From contig NZ_JAPVBG010000002.1 of assembly GCF_026967805.1 (NCBI RefSeq), positions 386,928 to 450,927 on the forward strand: a DNA stretch of 64,000 bases. The letters run 5' to 3'. The DNA is from Blastococcus sp. VKM Ac-2987. GTDB lineage: Bacteria > Actinomycetota > Actinomycetes > Mycobacteriales > Geodermatophilaceae. The notes beneath the pieces are model-generated. The model did not search any database and had not been told where the DNA came from. It saw only the letters and a list, made by a program, of their open reading frames with translations. The position numbers and the translations under genes are program-made. This document shows, piece by piece, positions 42,042-48,887 of the stretch; positions within the stretch are counted from its first letter, which is position 1, and the number at the start of each line of letters is the position of its first letter.

Positions 42042-42560
42042 TCAGGGGCGGTCGAAGGCGTCGATGGTGTTCTTGACGACCACGCCGTAGACCAGGTGCG
42101 GCACCAGGTCGCTGAGCCAGTCGGCCGCCGACCAGGTGCGGGGATCGGTGACGCCGAGCGCCGTCATGGGCCCGTTCGCCGCGACCATCGCGCCCAGCCC
42201 GGTGAGCAGGGTCCCGACCGGCTTCGCCGAGAGCAGGCCCGACGCGCGGGCCAGGCCGCCGACCACGCCGACGCCGACGCCGGCCACCAGACCGGTCATC
42301 GGCCCCAGCCCCTGCACCCGGTTCCGGCGGGTCTCGTCGTCGCCGGGGACGGCCAGGTGCGCCGTCTCCGCCAGCCGCTCCACGGTCCGCTCCGGCGTCG
42401 AGCTGGCGCCCCGGCCGCGAATAACCATGTCCAGGTAGGTGACGGCGTTGAGCGCCGTCGTCCCGGCCGCACCGGCCGCCGCACCGCGCAACGCCCACCC
42501 GAGGGTGCTGATCCCGCGCTTGCCCTTGCCCGCCACGCCGAACGGGGTCCGCTTCGCCAT
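42042..42560 (-). CDS. Hypothetical membrane protein
   Basis: 172-residue protein with three or four Gly/Ala-rich hydrophobic segments: LGWALRGAAAGAAGTTALNAVTYLDMVIRG, then GLVAGVGVGVVGGLARASGLL, VGTLLTGLGAMVAANGPMTALG and VPHLVYGVVVKN. A soluble ETAHLAVPGDDETRRNRVQG loop separates the first two. It resembles actinobacterial membrane proteins of unknown function. ATG at 42558-42560; an earlier ATG would add eleven residues. Confidence 0.65.
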   Translation of the reverse strand: MAKRTPFGVAGKGKRGISTLGWALRGAAAGAAGTTALNAVTYLDMVIRGRGASSTPERTVERLAETAHLAVPGDDETRRNRVQGLGPMTGLVAGVGVGVVGGLARASGLLSAKPVGTLLTGLGAMVAANGPMTALGVTDPRTWSAADWLSDLVPHLVYGVVVKNTIDAFDRP

Positions 42561-42659
42561 GCGCGGCCGGTACCCGCCCTGCAGCGGCCCCACCCACCGA
42601 CCGCCGGCCGGAACGGTCGCCCGCTGGCGGGTCCGTCCTGCTCCGCGCAGGCTGGACGG

Positions 42660-42911
42660 GTGGACGACGTCGCCGCCGAGCTGGAGCGCACCATCGGCGA
42701 GCTCCTCGCACAGCGTCGTCCCGAGGCCTCCATCTGCCCCTCGGAGGCCGCTCGCGCGGTGGATCCTGCGGGCTGGCGCGACCTGATGCCCGAGGCGCGC
42801 AGCGCGGCCGGCCGGCTCGCGGACGCGGGGGCCGTCGAGGTGATCCAGGGCGGCGAGGTGGTCGACGTCCGGACCGCCCGGGGGCCCGTGCGGATCCGCC
42901 GGCCCCGTTAG
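42660..42911 (+). CDS. DUF3253 family protein
   Basis: 83-residue winged-helix-like protein of the DUF3253 family. IGELLAQRRPEASICPSEAARAVDPAGWRDLMPEARSAAGRLADAG and the end VRTARGPVRIRRPR are characteristic. The function is unknown; the fold resembles a small DNA-binding winged helix. The start is GTG at 42660. The stop overlaps the convergent Lrp/AsnC gene by four bases. Confidence 0.85.
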   Translation: MDDVAAELERTIGELLAQRRPEASICPSEAARAVDPAGWRDLMPEARSAAGRLADAGAVEVIQGGEVVDVRTARGPVRIRRPR

Positions 42912-43381
42912 CCCGTCCCGGCGGCCCGGTCCAGCAGCGGTGCGGTGCGGCGCTCGACGAAGCGGCGCATGGCAAGCGCGGTGTCCACCCGCTGGACGCC
43001 GCCGATCGCCAGGACGGCCTCGGTGATCCGCCAGAGGTGGTCGGCGTCGGTGGCCACCACGTGCACCAGCAGGTCGGTGGCGCCGGACAGCCCGGTCACC
43101 TCCAGGACCTCCGGCAGGCCGGCCAGCGCGTCGCTGACCTCACCCAGCCCCCGCTGCGCCACCTGCACCGACATGTACGCCGCGAGCCGGTACCCGAGCG
43201 CCTCGGGCCGCACCCGCTGGTCCAGCGGGGCGAGGACGCCGTTGCCCTCCAGCCGGGCCAGCCGGGTCTGCACGGTGTTGCGCGCCAGCCCCAGCCGCTG
43301 CGACAGCGCCATCACGCTGGCCCGCGGGTCCGCGGTCAGCGCGCGCAGCAGCCGCGCGTCCGTCGCGTCGATCTCCGGCAT
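42908..43381 (-). CDS. Lrp/AsnC-family transcriptional regulator
   Basis: 157-residue Lrp/AsnC regulator. The N-terminal HTH is DATDARLLRALTADPRASVMALSQRLGLARNTVQTRLARLEG, and a RAM/effector domain follows with AYMSVQVAQRGLGEVSDALAGLPEVLEVTGLSGATDLLVHV. It binds an amino or branched-chain acid and controls nearby genes. It is divergent from the 2-oxoacid dehydrogenase operon, as BkdR-type regulators are, so control of that operon is likely. Twin palindromic sites lie between them. Confidence 0.92.
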   Translation of the reverse strand: MPEIDATDARLLRALTADPRASVMALSQRLGLARNTVQTRLARLEGNGVLAPLDQRVRPEALGYRLAAYMSVQVAQRGLGEVSDALAGLPEVLEVTGLSGATDLLVHVVATDADHLWRITEAVLAIGGVQRVDTALAMRRFVERRTAPLLDRAAGTG

Positions 43382-43423
43382 GCTGTGCAGTCTGGCAGGT
43401 GCCGACCCCGAATGGGTGACGTT

Positions 43424-43458
43424 CTGCGCAGATCGAGGCGCGAGCCCTGCGCAGATCG
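43424..43458. promoter_or_regulatory. Tandem CTGCGCAGATCG sites, candidate Lrp/AsnC operator
   Basis: The 12-mer CTGCGCAGATCG occurs at 43424-43435 and 43447-43458, with starts 23 bp apart, roughly two helical turns. Its first eight bases CTGCGCAG are self-complementary. It lies in the divergent region between the Lrp/AsnC gene and the E1 alpha gene. Such phased sites fit Lrp-type octamers. Binding is not shown. Confidence 0.55.
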
Positions 43459-43597
43459 CTGCTGATCAGGGCTGGTCCTCGGCCGGGCTGCCGTGTCAGG
43501 ATGTGTGAGGGCTGCCACACCCGGCGGCCGGAACGTCCAGCCCCACCGCGCCACCGGTGACCCCGGCGGCGGTGGCCGACGGCGAGGAGTGCGACCC

Positions 43598-44737
43598 GTG
43601 ACAGCGCTGCCCGAGACCGAAGAGATGGTCGATCCCGTCCCGGGGGCCGCCGCGCCCCACCTGCCCAACCGCGCCGACCTGGTCCAGCTGCTGACGCCGG
43701 AGGGCGACCGGGTCGAGCACCCCGACTACGCGCTCGAGATCGGGCACGACGAGCTGCGCGCGCTGTACCGCGACCTCGTCCTGGTCCGCCGCTGGGACGT
43801 CGAGGCGACCGCGCTGCAGCGGCAGGGCGAGCTGGGCATCTGGGCCTCGCTGCTGGGCCAGGAGGCCGCGCAGATCGGCGCCGGGCGGGCGATGGCCGCC
43901 TCCGACATGGCCTTCCCGACCTACCGCGAGCACGGCGTCGCCTGGACCCGCGGCGTCGACCCGCTGCACGTGATCAGCCTGTTCCGCGGCGTGGACAACG
44001 GCGGCTGGGACCCGGTGGCCACCGGCTTCAACCTCTACACCGTCGTGATCGGCGCGCAGACGCTGCACGCCACCGGCTACGCCATGGGCCTGCAGCGCGA
44101 CGGTGCAGAGAACGCGGCGCTTGCCTTCCTCGGCGACGGCGCGACCAGCCAGGGCGAGGTCAACGAGGCGATGATCTGGGCGGCCAGCTTCTCGGCCCCC
44201 GTCGTCTTCTTCTGCCAGAACAACCAGTACGCGATCAGCGTCCCGCTGGAGCGGCAGTCGCGGGTGCCGCTGTACCAGCGGGCCGCCGGCTTCGGCTTCC
44301 CCGGCGTCCGGGTCGACGGCAACGACGTCCTCGCCGTGCTGGCCGTGACGCGGCAGGCGCTGCAGGCCGCGCGCGAGGGCCAGGGGCCGACCTTCATCGA
44401 GGCGTTCACCTACCGGATGGGTGCGCACACCACCTCCGACGACCCCACCCGCTACCGGCTGGCGAGCGAGCTGGAGGAGTGGAAGCTGCGCGACCCGATC
44501 GCCCGGCTCAAGGCCCACCTGTCCCGCAGCTCCATCGCCGACGCCGCGTTCTTCCAGTCCGTGGAGGCCGAGGCCGACGAGCTGGCCGCGCGCATCCGGA
44601 GCGGCACCGTCGACATGCCCGATCCGGCGCCGACGGAGATGTTCGACCACGTCTACGCCGAGCAGACCCCGCAGCTGGCGCAGCAGCGGGCCGACTTCGT
44701 CGCCTACCAGGCGTCGTTCGAGGGGGGCGAGCACTGA
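43598..44737 (+). CDS. 2-oxoacid dehydrogenase E1 component alpha subunit (branched-chain type)
   Basis: 379-residue thiamin diphosphate-dependent E1 alpha. The TPP motif runs from LAFLGDGATSQGEVNEAMIWAASF to CQNNQYAISVPL, and the N-terminal half has RRWDVEATALQRQGELGIWASLLGQEA. TYRMGAHTTSDDPTRYR carries the phosphorylation-loop region of this family. Together with E1 beta it decarboxylates a branched-chain or pyruvate-type 2-oxoacid. GTG at 43598 follows GAGGAG; ATG at 43625 is a less likely alternative. The stop overlaps the E1 beta start by one base. Confidence 0.92.
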   Translation: MTALPETEEMVDPVPGAAAPHLPNRADLVQLLTPEGDRVEHPDYALEIGHDELRALYRDLVLVRRWDVEATALQRQGELGIWASLLGQEAAQIGAGRAMAASDMAFPTYREHGVAWTRGVDPLHVISLFRGVDNGGWDPVATGFNLYTVVIGAQTLHATGYAMGLQRDGAENAALAFLGDGATSQGEVNEAMIWAASFSAPVVFFCQNNQYAISVPLERQSRVPLYQRAAGFGFPGVRVDGNDVLAVLAVTRQALQAAREGQGPTFIEAFTYRMGAHTTSDDPTRYRLASELEEWKLRDPIARLKAHLSRSSIADAAFFQSVEAEADELAARIRSGTVDMPDPAPTEMFDHVYAEQTPQLAQQRADFVAYQASFEGGEH

Positions 44738-45714
44738 TGGCGCAGACGCTCACGATCGGCAAGGCGCTCAACCTCGGCCTGCGCAAGGCCATGGAGGACG
44801 ACGCGAAGGTCGTGCTCATGGGCGAGGACATCGGCAAGCTCGGCGGGGTCTTCCGGATCACCGACGGCCTGCAGAAGGACTTCGGCGAGGCGCGCGTGGT
44901 CGACACCCCGCTCGCCGAGGCCGGCATCCTCGGCACCGCCGTCGGCCTGGCCATGCGCGGCTACCGGCCGGTCTGCGAGATCCAGTTCGACGGCTTCGTC
45001 TTCCCCGCCTACAACCAGATCGTCACCCAGGTGGCCAAGATCCACGCCCGCTCCAAGGGACGGCTGCCGATGCCCATCGTCATCCGCATCCCGTTCGGCG
45101 GCGGTATCGGCGCGGTGGAGCACCACAGCGAGAGCCCGGAGGCCTACTTCGCGCACACCGCGGGCCTCAAGGTCGTCGCGGTCAGCAACCCGGTGGACGC
45201 CTACTGGGGCATCCAGCAAGCCGTTGCCCACCCCGACCCGATCGTCTTCCTCGAGCCCAAGCGCCGGTACTGGGAGAAGGCCGAGGTCGACGTCGACGCC
45301 ACGCCCGACCCGCTGTTCGCCTCGCGGGTGGTCCGCGGCGGGGACGACGTCACCGTGCTCGCCTACGGGCCGATGGTGAAGACGGCGCTGCAGGCCGCCG
45401 AGGCCGCGGCGGAGGAGGGGCGCTCGGTGGAGGTCGTCGACCTGCGCACCGTCTCCCCGCTGGACCTTGCGCCGGTGTTCGAGAGCGTGCGCCGGACCGG
45501 GCGCTGCGTGGTCGTCCACGAGGCGCCGGTGACCCTGGGCCTGGGCGCGGAGATCGCCGCCCGGGTGACCGAGACCTGCTTCCACTCCCTGGAGGCGCCG
45601 GTGCTGCGGGTCGGGGGCTACGACACCCCGTACCCGCCGTCGAAGCTCGAGGAGGAGTACCTCCCCGACCTCGACCGGGTGCTGGACGCCGTCGACCGCG
45701 CGATGGAGTTCTGA
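44737..45714 (+). CDS. 2-oxoacid dehydrogenase E1 component beta subunit
   Basis: 325-residue E1 beta partner. It starts MAQTLTIGKALNLGLRKAM, then VVLMGEDIGKLGGVFRITDGL, LAEAGILGTAVGLAMRGYRPVCEIQF, HSESPEAYFAHTAGLKVV and FLEPKRRYWEK, all typical. The C-terminal transketolase domain has TVLAYGPMVKTALQAAEAA and VVDLRTVSPLD. It forms the alpha2-beta2 E1 with the preceding product. It starts at ATG 44737 within TGATG at the E1 alpha stop, so the pair is translationally coupled. Confidence 0.94.
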   Translation: MAQTLTIGKALNLGLRKAMEDDAKVVLMGEDIGKLGGVFRITDGLQKDFGEARVVDTPLAEAGILGTAVGLAMRGYRPVCEIQFDGFVFPAYNQIVTQVAKIHARSKGRLPMPIVIRIPFGGGIGAVEHHSESPEAYFAHTAGLKVVAVSNPVDAYWGIQQAVAHPDPIVFLEPKRRYWEKAEVDVDATPDPLFASRVVRGGDDVTVLAYGPMVKTALQAAEAAAEEGRSVEVVDLRTVSPLDLAPVFESVRRTGRCVVVHEAPVTLGLGAEIAARVTETCFHSLEAPVLRVGGYDTPYPPSKLEEEYLPDLDRVLDAVDRAMEF

Positions 45715-45717
45715 GCC

Positions 45718-47256
45718 ATGCCGCATAGCGCCACCCTCCGCCAGTTCAAGCTCCCCGACGTCGGTGAGGGCCTCACCGAGGGGGAGATCCTCCAGTGGCT
45801 GGTCGCCGTCGGTGACACCGTGACGGTCAACCAGCCGCTGTGCGAGGTCGAGACCGCCAAGGCGGCCGTCGAGCTGCCCTCGCCGTTCGCCGGCACCGTC
45901 GTCGAGCTGCTGCACGAGGCCGGGACCATGGTCGACGTCGGCACGCCGATCATCACGATCGACACCGGCGGGGGAGAGGCAGCCGGCGGCGCGCCGGCCG
46001 CCGAGCCGGCCGACGACGGCGAACCGGCTGGAGCCGGTGACGGCGAGCCCGCCGCCGGGCTGATCGGGGGCACCGCACCGGGCGGCCGGACCGCGGTGCT
46101 GGTCGGCTACGGCCCGCGCACGACCGAGGCGCGGCGCCGGCCGCGGCGTTCGGGCACCGCCGCCGCGGCCCGCGCGACCGCGCTGCCCGGCGCCGACTAC
46201 GGCTCCGGGGGCACCGACCGCCCGCCGCTGCCCACCGACGACGGTCCGCCGCTGCTCGCCACCGCTCCCGACATGCGCAGCAAGCCCATGCGGCACGGCG
46301 GGCTCGAGGTCGGCCGCCAGGCGGAGGCCGCCGCCCTCCGCGAGGACGCCGCGCCCGCCCGCGGGGCGCAGCCGGGTCGCCGCGGCCCCCGCCCGCTGGC
46401 CAAGCCCCCGGTGCGCAAGTACGCCAAGGACCTCGGGGTGGACCTGACGACGATCACCGGCTCGGGAACCGGTGGCTGCATCACCCGGGCCGACGTCGAC
46501 GCTGCCGTCGGCGCCCGCACCGCCCCCGCGGCGGAGCCGGCCGCGGAGACCCGGACCGGCGGGGAGCAGCGGATCCCGGTCAAGGGGGTGCGCAAGGCGA
46601 CCGCCGCGGCGATGGTGGCCAGCGCCTTCACCGCGCCGCACGTCACCGAGTTCCTGACCGTGGACGTCACCCGGATGATGAAGCTCCGAAGCCGGCTCGC
46701 CGGTCGGCCGGAGTTCGCCGGGGTCAAGGTCAGCCCGCTGCTGTTCGTCGCCAAGGCCGTGCTGCTCGCGGCGCGCCGCCACCCGATGGTGAACAGCTCC
46801 TGGGACGACGCGGCGCAGGAGATCGTCGTCCACGGCCAGGTCAACCTCGGCATCGCCGCCGCGACGCCGCGGGGGCTGATCGTGCCGAACATCCGGGACG
46901 CCGGCCGGCTCCCCCTCCCCGAGCTGGCCGCGGCTCTCGGGGAGCTGACCGAGACCGCCCGCGCCGGGCGGACCGCCCCGGCCGACATGAGCGGGGGCAC
47001 CCTCACCATCACCAACGTCGGCGTCTTCGGCGTCGACACCGGCACGCCGATCCTCAACCCGGGCGAGGCCGCCATCCTGGCGTTCGGGGCGGTCCGCGAG
47101 ATGCCGTGGGTGCACAAGGGGAAGATCCGGGTGCGGCAGGTGACCCAGCTGGCGCTCTCGTTCGACCACCGCATCGTCGACGGCGAGCTGGGGTCGCGGT
47201 TCCTGGCCGACGTCGGCGCGCTGCTGCACGATCCGGGGAGCGCCCTGGCCTACTGA
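45718..47256 (+). CDS. Dihydrolipoamide acyltransferase (E2) of the 2-oxoacid dehydrogenase complex
   Basis: 512-residue E2. The N-terminal lipoyl domain carries Lys48 in ETAKAAVELPSPF. A long Ala/Pro/Gly-rich linker follows (about 90-215). The peripheral subunit-binding domain is PPVRKYAKDLGVDLTTITGSGTGGCITRADVDAA. The catalytic domain begins VKGVRKATAAAMVASAFTAPHVTEF and ends with the active site H484-RIVD488-G. It transfers the acyl group from lipoate to CoA. The linker is unusually long and charged, with a poly-Arg/Ala stretch. It lies three bases after E1 beta. Confidence 0.93.
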   Translation: MPHSATLRQFKLPDVGEGLTEGEILQWLVAVGDTVTVNQPLCEVETAKAAVELPSPFAGTVVELLHEAGTMVDVGTPIITIDTGGGEAAGGAPAAEPADDGEPAGAGDGEPAAGLIGGTAPGGRTAVLVGYGPRTTEARRRPRRSGTAAAARATALPGADYGSGGTDRPPLPTDDGPPLLATAPDMRSKPMRHGGLEVGRQAEAAALREDAAPARGAQPGRRGPRPLAKPPVRKYAKDLGVDLTTITGSGTGGCITRADVDAAVGARTAPAAEPAAETRTGGEQRIPVKGVRKATAAAMVASAFTAPHVTEFLTVDVTRMMKLRSRLAGRPEFAGVKVSPLLFVAKAVLLAARRHPMVNSSWDDAAQEIVVHGQVNLGIAAATPRGLIVPNIRDAGRLPLPELAAALGELTETARAGRTAPADMSGGTLTITNVGVFGVDTGTPILNPGEAAILAFGAVREMPWVHKGKIRVRQVTQLALSFDHRIVDGELGSRFLADVGALLHDPGSALAY

Positions 47257-47294
47257 CGGCGCACACCGTGCCCGACCGGCGAGGGAGCCCACCC

Positions 47295-47669
47295 GTGCAC
47301 CGTCGTACGAGAGCGCTCGCCGCGCTGCTGCTGTTCGTCGTCCTCACCGGCGTGGCGATCGGCGTGAGCGGCGCGCGGCCGGCCCTGGAGCAGGGGGCCG
47401 CCCCGTTGCTGCTGCAGGGGCTCGGCTACCTGTGCGCGATCACCGGCGGCGTCCTCCTGCTCCTGGGCGACGTCGGCCGCGACCGGCAGCTCGGCCTCGT
47501 GGTGCTCGCCGGGACGGCGGTCATGGCCGTCGTGGACGCGCTGACGGCGGCCGACGTCGGGGCGAACATCGGCGCCGGCCTGGTGCGGTTGATCTGCCTG
47601 GCCGTCGTGGGGGTGGTGACGGCGCGGCTGGCCGTCGCCCTGGTGGCCGACCGGCGTGCCGGGTCCTAG
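47295..47669 (+). CDS. Small hypothetical membrane protein
   Basis: 124-residue membrane protein with four helices: ALAALLLFVVLTGVAIGVSG, LLLQGLGYLCAITGGVLLLLG, LGLVVLAGTAVMAVVDALTAA and LVRLICLAVVGVVTARLAVALV. I do not recognise the family. GTG at 47295 has GAGGGAG upstream. It follows the E2 gene by 38 bp on the same strand, so it could be the last gene of that operon, but no functional link is evident. Confidence 0.68.
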   Translation: MHRRTRALAALLLFVVLTGVAIGVSGARPALEQGAAPLLLQGLGYLCAITGGVLLLLGDVGRDRQLGLVVLAGTAVMAVVDALTAADVGANIGAGLVRLICLAVVGVVTARLAVALVADRRAGS

Positions 47670-47732
47670 CGCGGCCGGGCCGGCCGGTGCGGGGGCAGCG
47701 TCTCCGGCGGCGCTCCGCTGACCTGCTCCGAC

Positions 47733-47758
47733 GTGTCAGGCGGGAGTGCGCGGGGTAG
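47733..47758 (+). promoter_or_regulatory. Candidate stress-sigma (SigB/SigF-type) promoter
   Basis: GTGT (47733-47736) and GGGTAG (47753-47758) are separated by 16 bases, close to the GTTT-N14-17-GGGTAT pattern of actinobacterial stress sigma factors. Transcription would start about 35 bases before the SRPBCC GTG. Confidence 0.4.
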
Positions 47759-47799
47759 GTGGCGCGCTACCGAATACGCGACATCAAGGAGCTGAGAAC

Positions 47800-48261
47800 G
47801 TGGCCAGCGTGCAGGAGTCCGTCGACGTCGACGTCCCGATCCGCGTCGCCTACGACCAGTGGACGCAGTTCGAGTCGTTCCCCCAGTTCATGGGTGGGGT
47901 GGAGAGCATCACGCAGATCGACGAGACGCACACCCACTGGGTGACCAACGTCGACGGCGTGAAGCGGGAGTTCGACGCCGAGATCACCGAGCAGCACCCC
48001 GAGGAGCGGGTCGCCTGGACCAGCACCAGCGGCGAAGCCAAGCACGCCGGTGTGGTGACCTTCCACCGGCTCGACGACGCCAAGACCCGCGTGATGATCC
48101 AGATCGACTGGGAGCCCACCGGGCTGGTGGAGAAGGCCGGCGCCGCGCTGGGCTTCGACGACCGCCAGGTGAAGGCCGACGCGAAGAAGTTCAAGGAGTT
48201 CATCGAGAGCCGTGGCACCGAGACCGGAGCGTGGCGCGGGGACGTCCAGCGACCCAGCTGA
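47800..48261 (+). CDS. SRPBCC-family protein (Coq10/cyclase-like)
   Basis: 153-residue helix-grip protein. ESVDVDVPIRVAYDQWTQFESFPQFMGGVESITQI is the typical START of the polyketide-cyclase/Coq10 group, followed by the EITEQHPEERVAWTST strand, HAGVVTFHRLDDAKTRVMIQIDWEP and a C-terminal helix KADAKKFKEFIESRG. It probably binds a hydrophobic ligand or acts as a stress protein. GTG at 47800 follows AAGGAG. A stress-type promoter and a strong terminator frame it as a single-gene unit. Confidence 0.88.
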   Translation: MASVQESVDVDVPIRVAYDQWTQFESFPQFMGGVESITQIDETHTHWVTNVDGVKREFDAEITEQHPEERVAWTSTSGEAKHAGVVTFHRLDDAKTRVMIQIDWEPTGLVEKAGAALGFDDRQVKADAKKFKEFIESRGTETGAWRGDVQRPS

Positions 48262-48275
48262 CCCCACCGCCCGCC

Positions 48276-48310
48276 GACGGCGCCCGCCCCCACCGGGGGC
48301 GGGCGCCGTC
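48276..48310 (+). terminator. Strong GC hairpin after the SRPBCC gene
   Basis: Perfect 16-bp arms, GACGGCGCCCGCCCCC and its complement, with a three-base ACC loop, 14 bases after the SRPBCC stop. It has no T-tract. One of the strongest hairpins in the window. Confidence 0.8.
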
Positions 48311-48390
48311 GCCGTTCGCGGGTCCGGTGGGTTCGGTGGGGCGCCGGCGTGACGACGCTCACCCGAACGGATGAGGGATCCTCGGTGTCT

Positions 48391-48424
48391 GCTCAACTTC
48401 GCCGACGAATCGATGGATTATAGT
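48391..48424 (+). promoter_or_regulatory. AT-rich promoter candidate before a small basic protein
   Basis: An unusually AT-rich patch (about 48390-48435) with TATAGT (48419-48424) as a good -10 hexamer. CAACTTCG lies 17-18 bases upstream as a weak -35. It would give a leader of about 55 nt before the 49-residue gene. The leader itself contains GCCTGCG and GGGCATAGGC blocks. Confidence 0.5.
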
Positions 48425-48484
48425 TATGAATGCCTGCGTTACTACGGGCATAGGCACCACACACCGACGAAAGAGGCAGTGACG

Positions 48485-48634
48485 ATGAGCAGCGTGACCA
48501 CCAGCTGGCGGCGGCGTCGGCAGGTAGCGCGTACCCGGCGAGCACTCGACAAGGCCCTGGCGCGCAGCAGCAGCCCGGCCATGCGCGACGAGCTCCTGAC
48601 GATGGCGAACAGCGGCCACTTCCTCGGCCGCTGA
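48485..48634 (+). CDS. Small basic conserved hypothetical protein (49 residues)
   Basis: 49-residue protein rich in Arg. The N-terminal half is basic (SWRRRRQVARTRRALDKALA) and the C-terminal half is SSPAMRDELLTMANSGHFLGR. A similar type of 40-50-residue protein is common in actinobacteria with no assigned function. ATG at 48485 follows AGAGGCAGTG. It has its own AT-rich promoter and a strong terminator 37 bases after its stop, so it is a free-standing, probably well expressed gene. It could bind nucleic acid, but this is a guess. Confidence 0.7.
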   Translation: MSSVTTSWRRRRQVARTRRALDKALARSSSPAMRDELLTMANSGHFLGR

Positions 48635-48670
48635 GCCCCGGCCGCGCCCACGCGGCCCGCGACACATCCC

Positions 48671-48698
48671 GACCCCGGTCTCCGTCGAGACCGGGGTC
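48671..48698 (+). terminator. Terminator after the 49-residue gene
   Basis: GACCCCGGTCTC-CGTC-GAGACCGGGGTC, perfect 12-bp arms and a four-base loop, 37 bases after the stop. It isolates the small gene from the GGDEF genes downstream. Confidence 0.75.
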
Positions 48699-48887
48699 GC
48701 ATGCGTTCGAGGGACAACGACTTCCGAGGACGCCGCATCGCTGGCAGTGTGTAGCCGTGCGCGTACGCGGGGTGTTTGAGCGGCGAGCGGGCCTCCCCCC
48801 GTCGAGGGAAAGCGCTGCGGTCGCGGAGCTCCGGCGTCGATCAGAGGGCGTGGACGTGGAGCAGGCGCCGGGCCCGGGGTGGCGACG

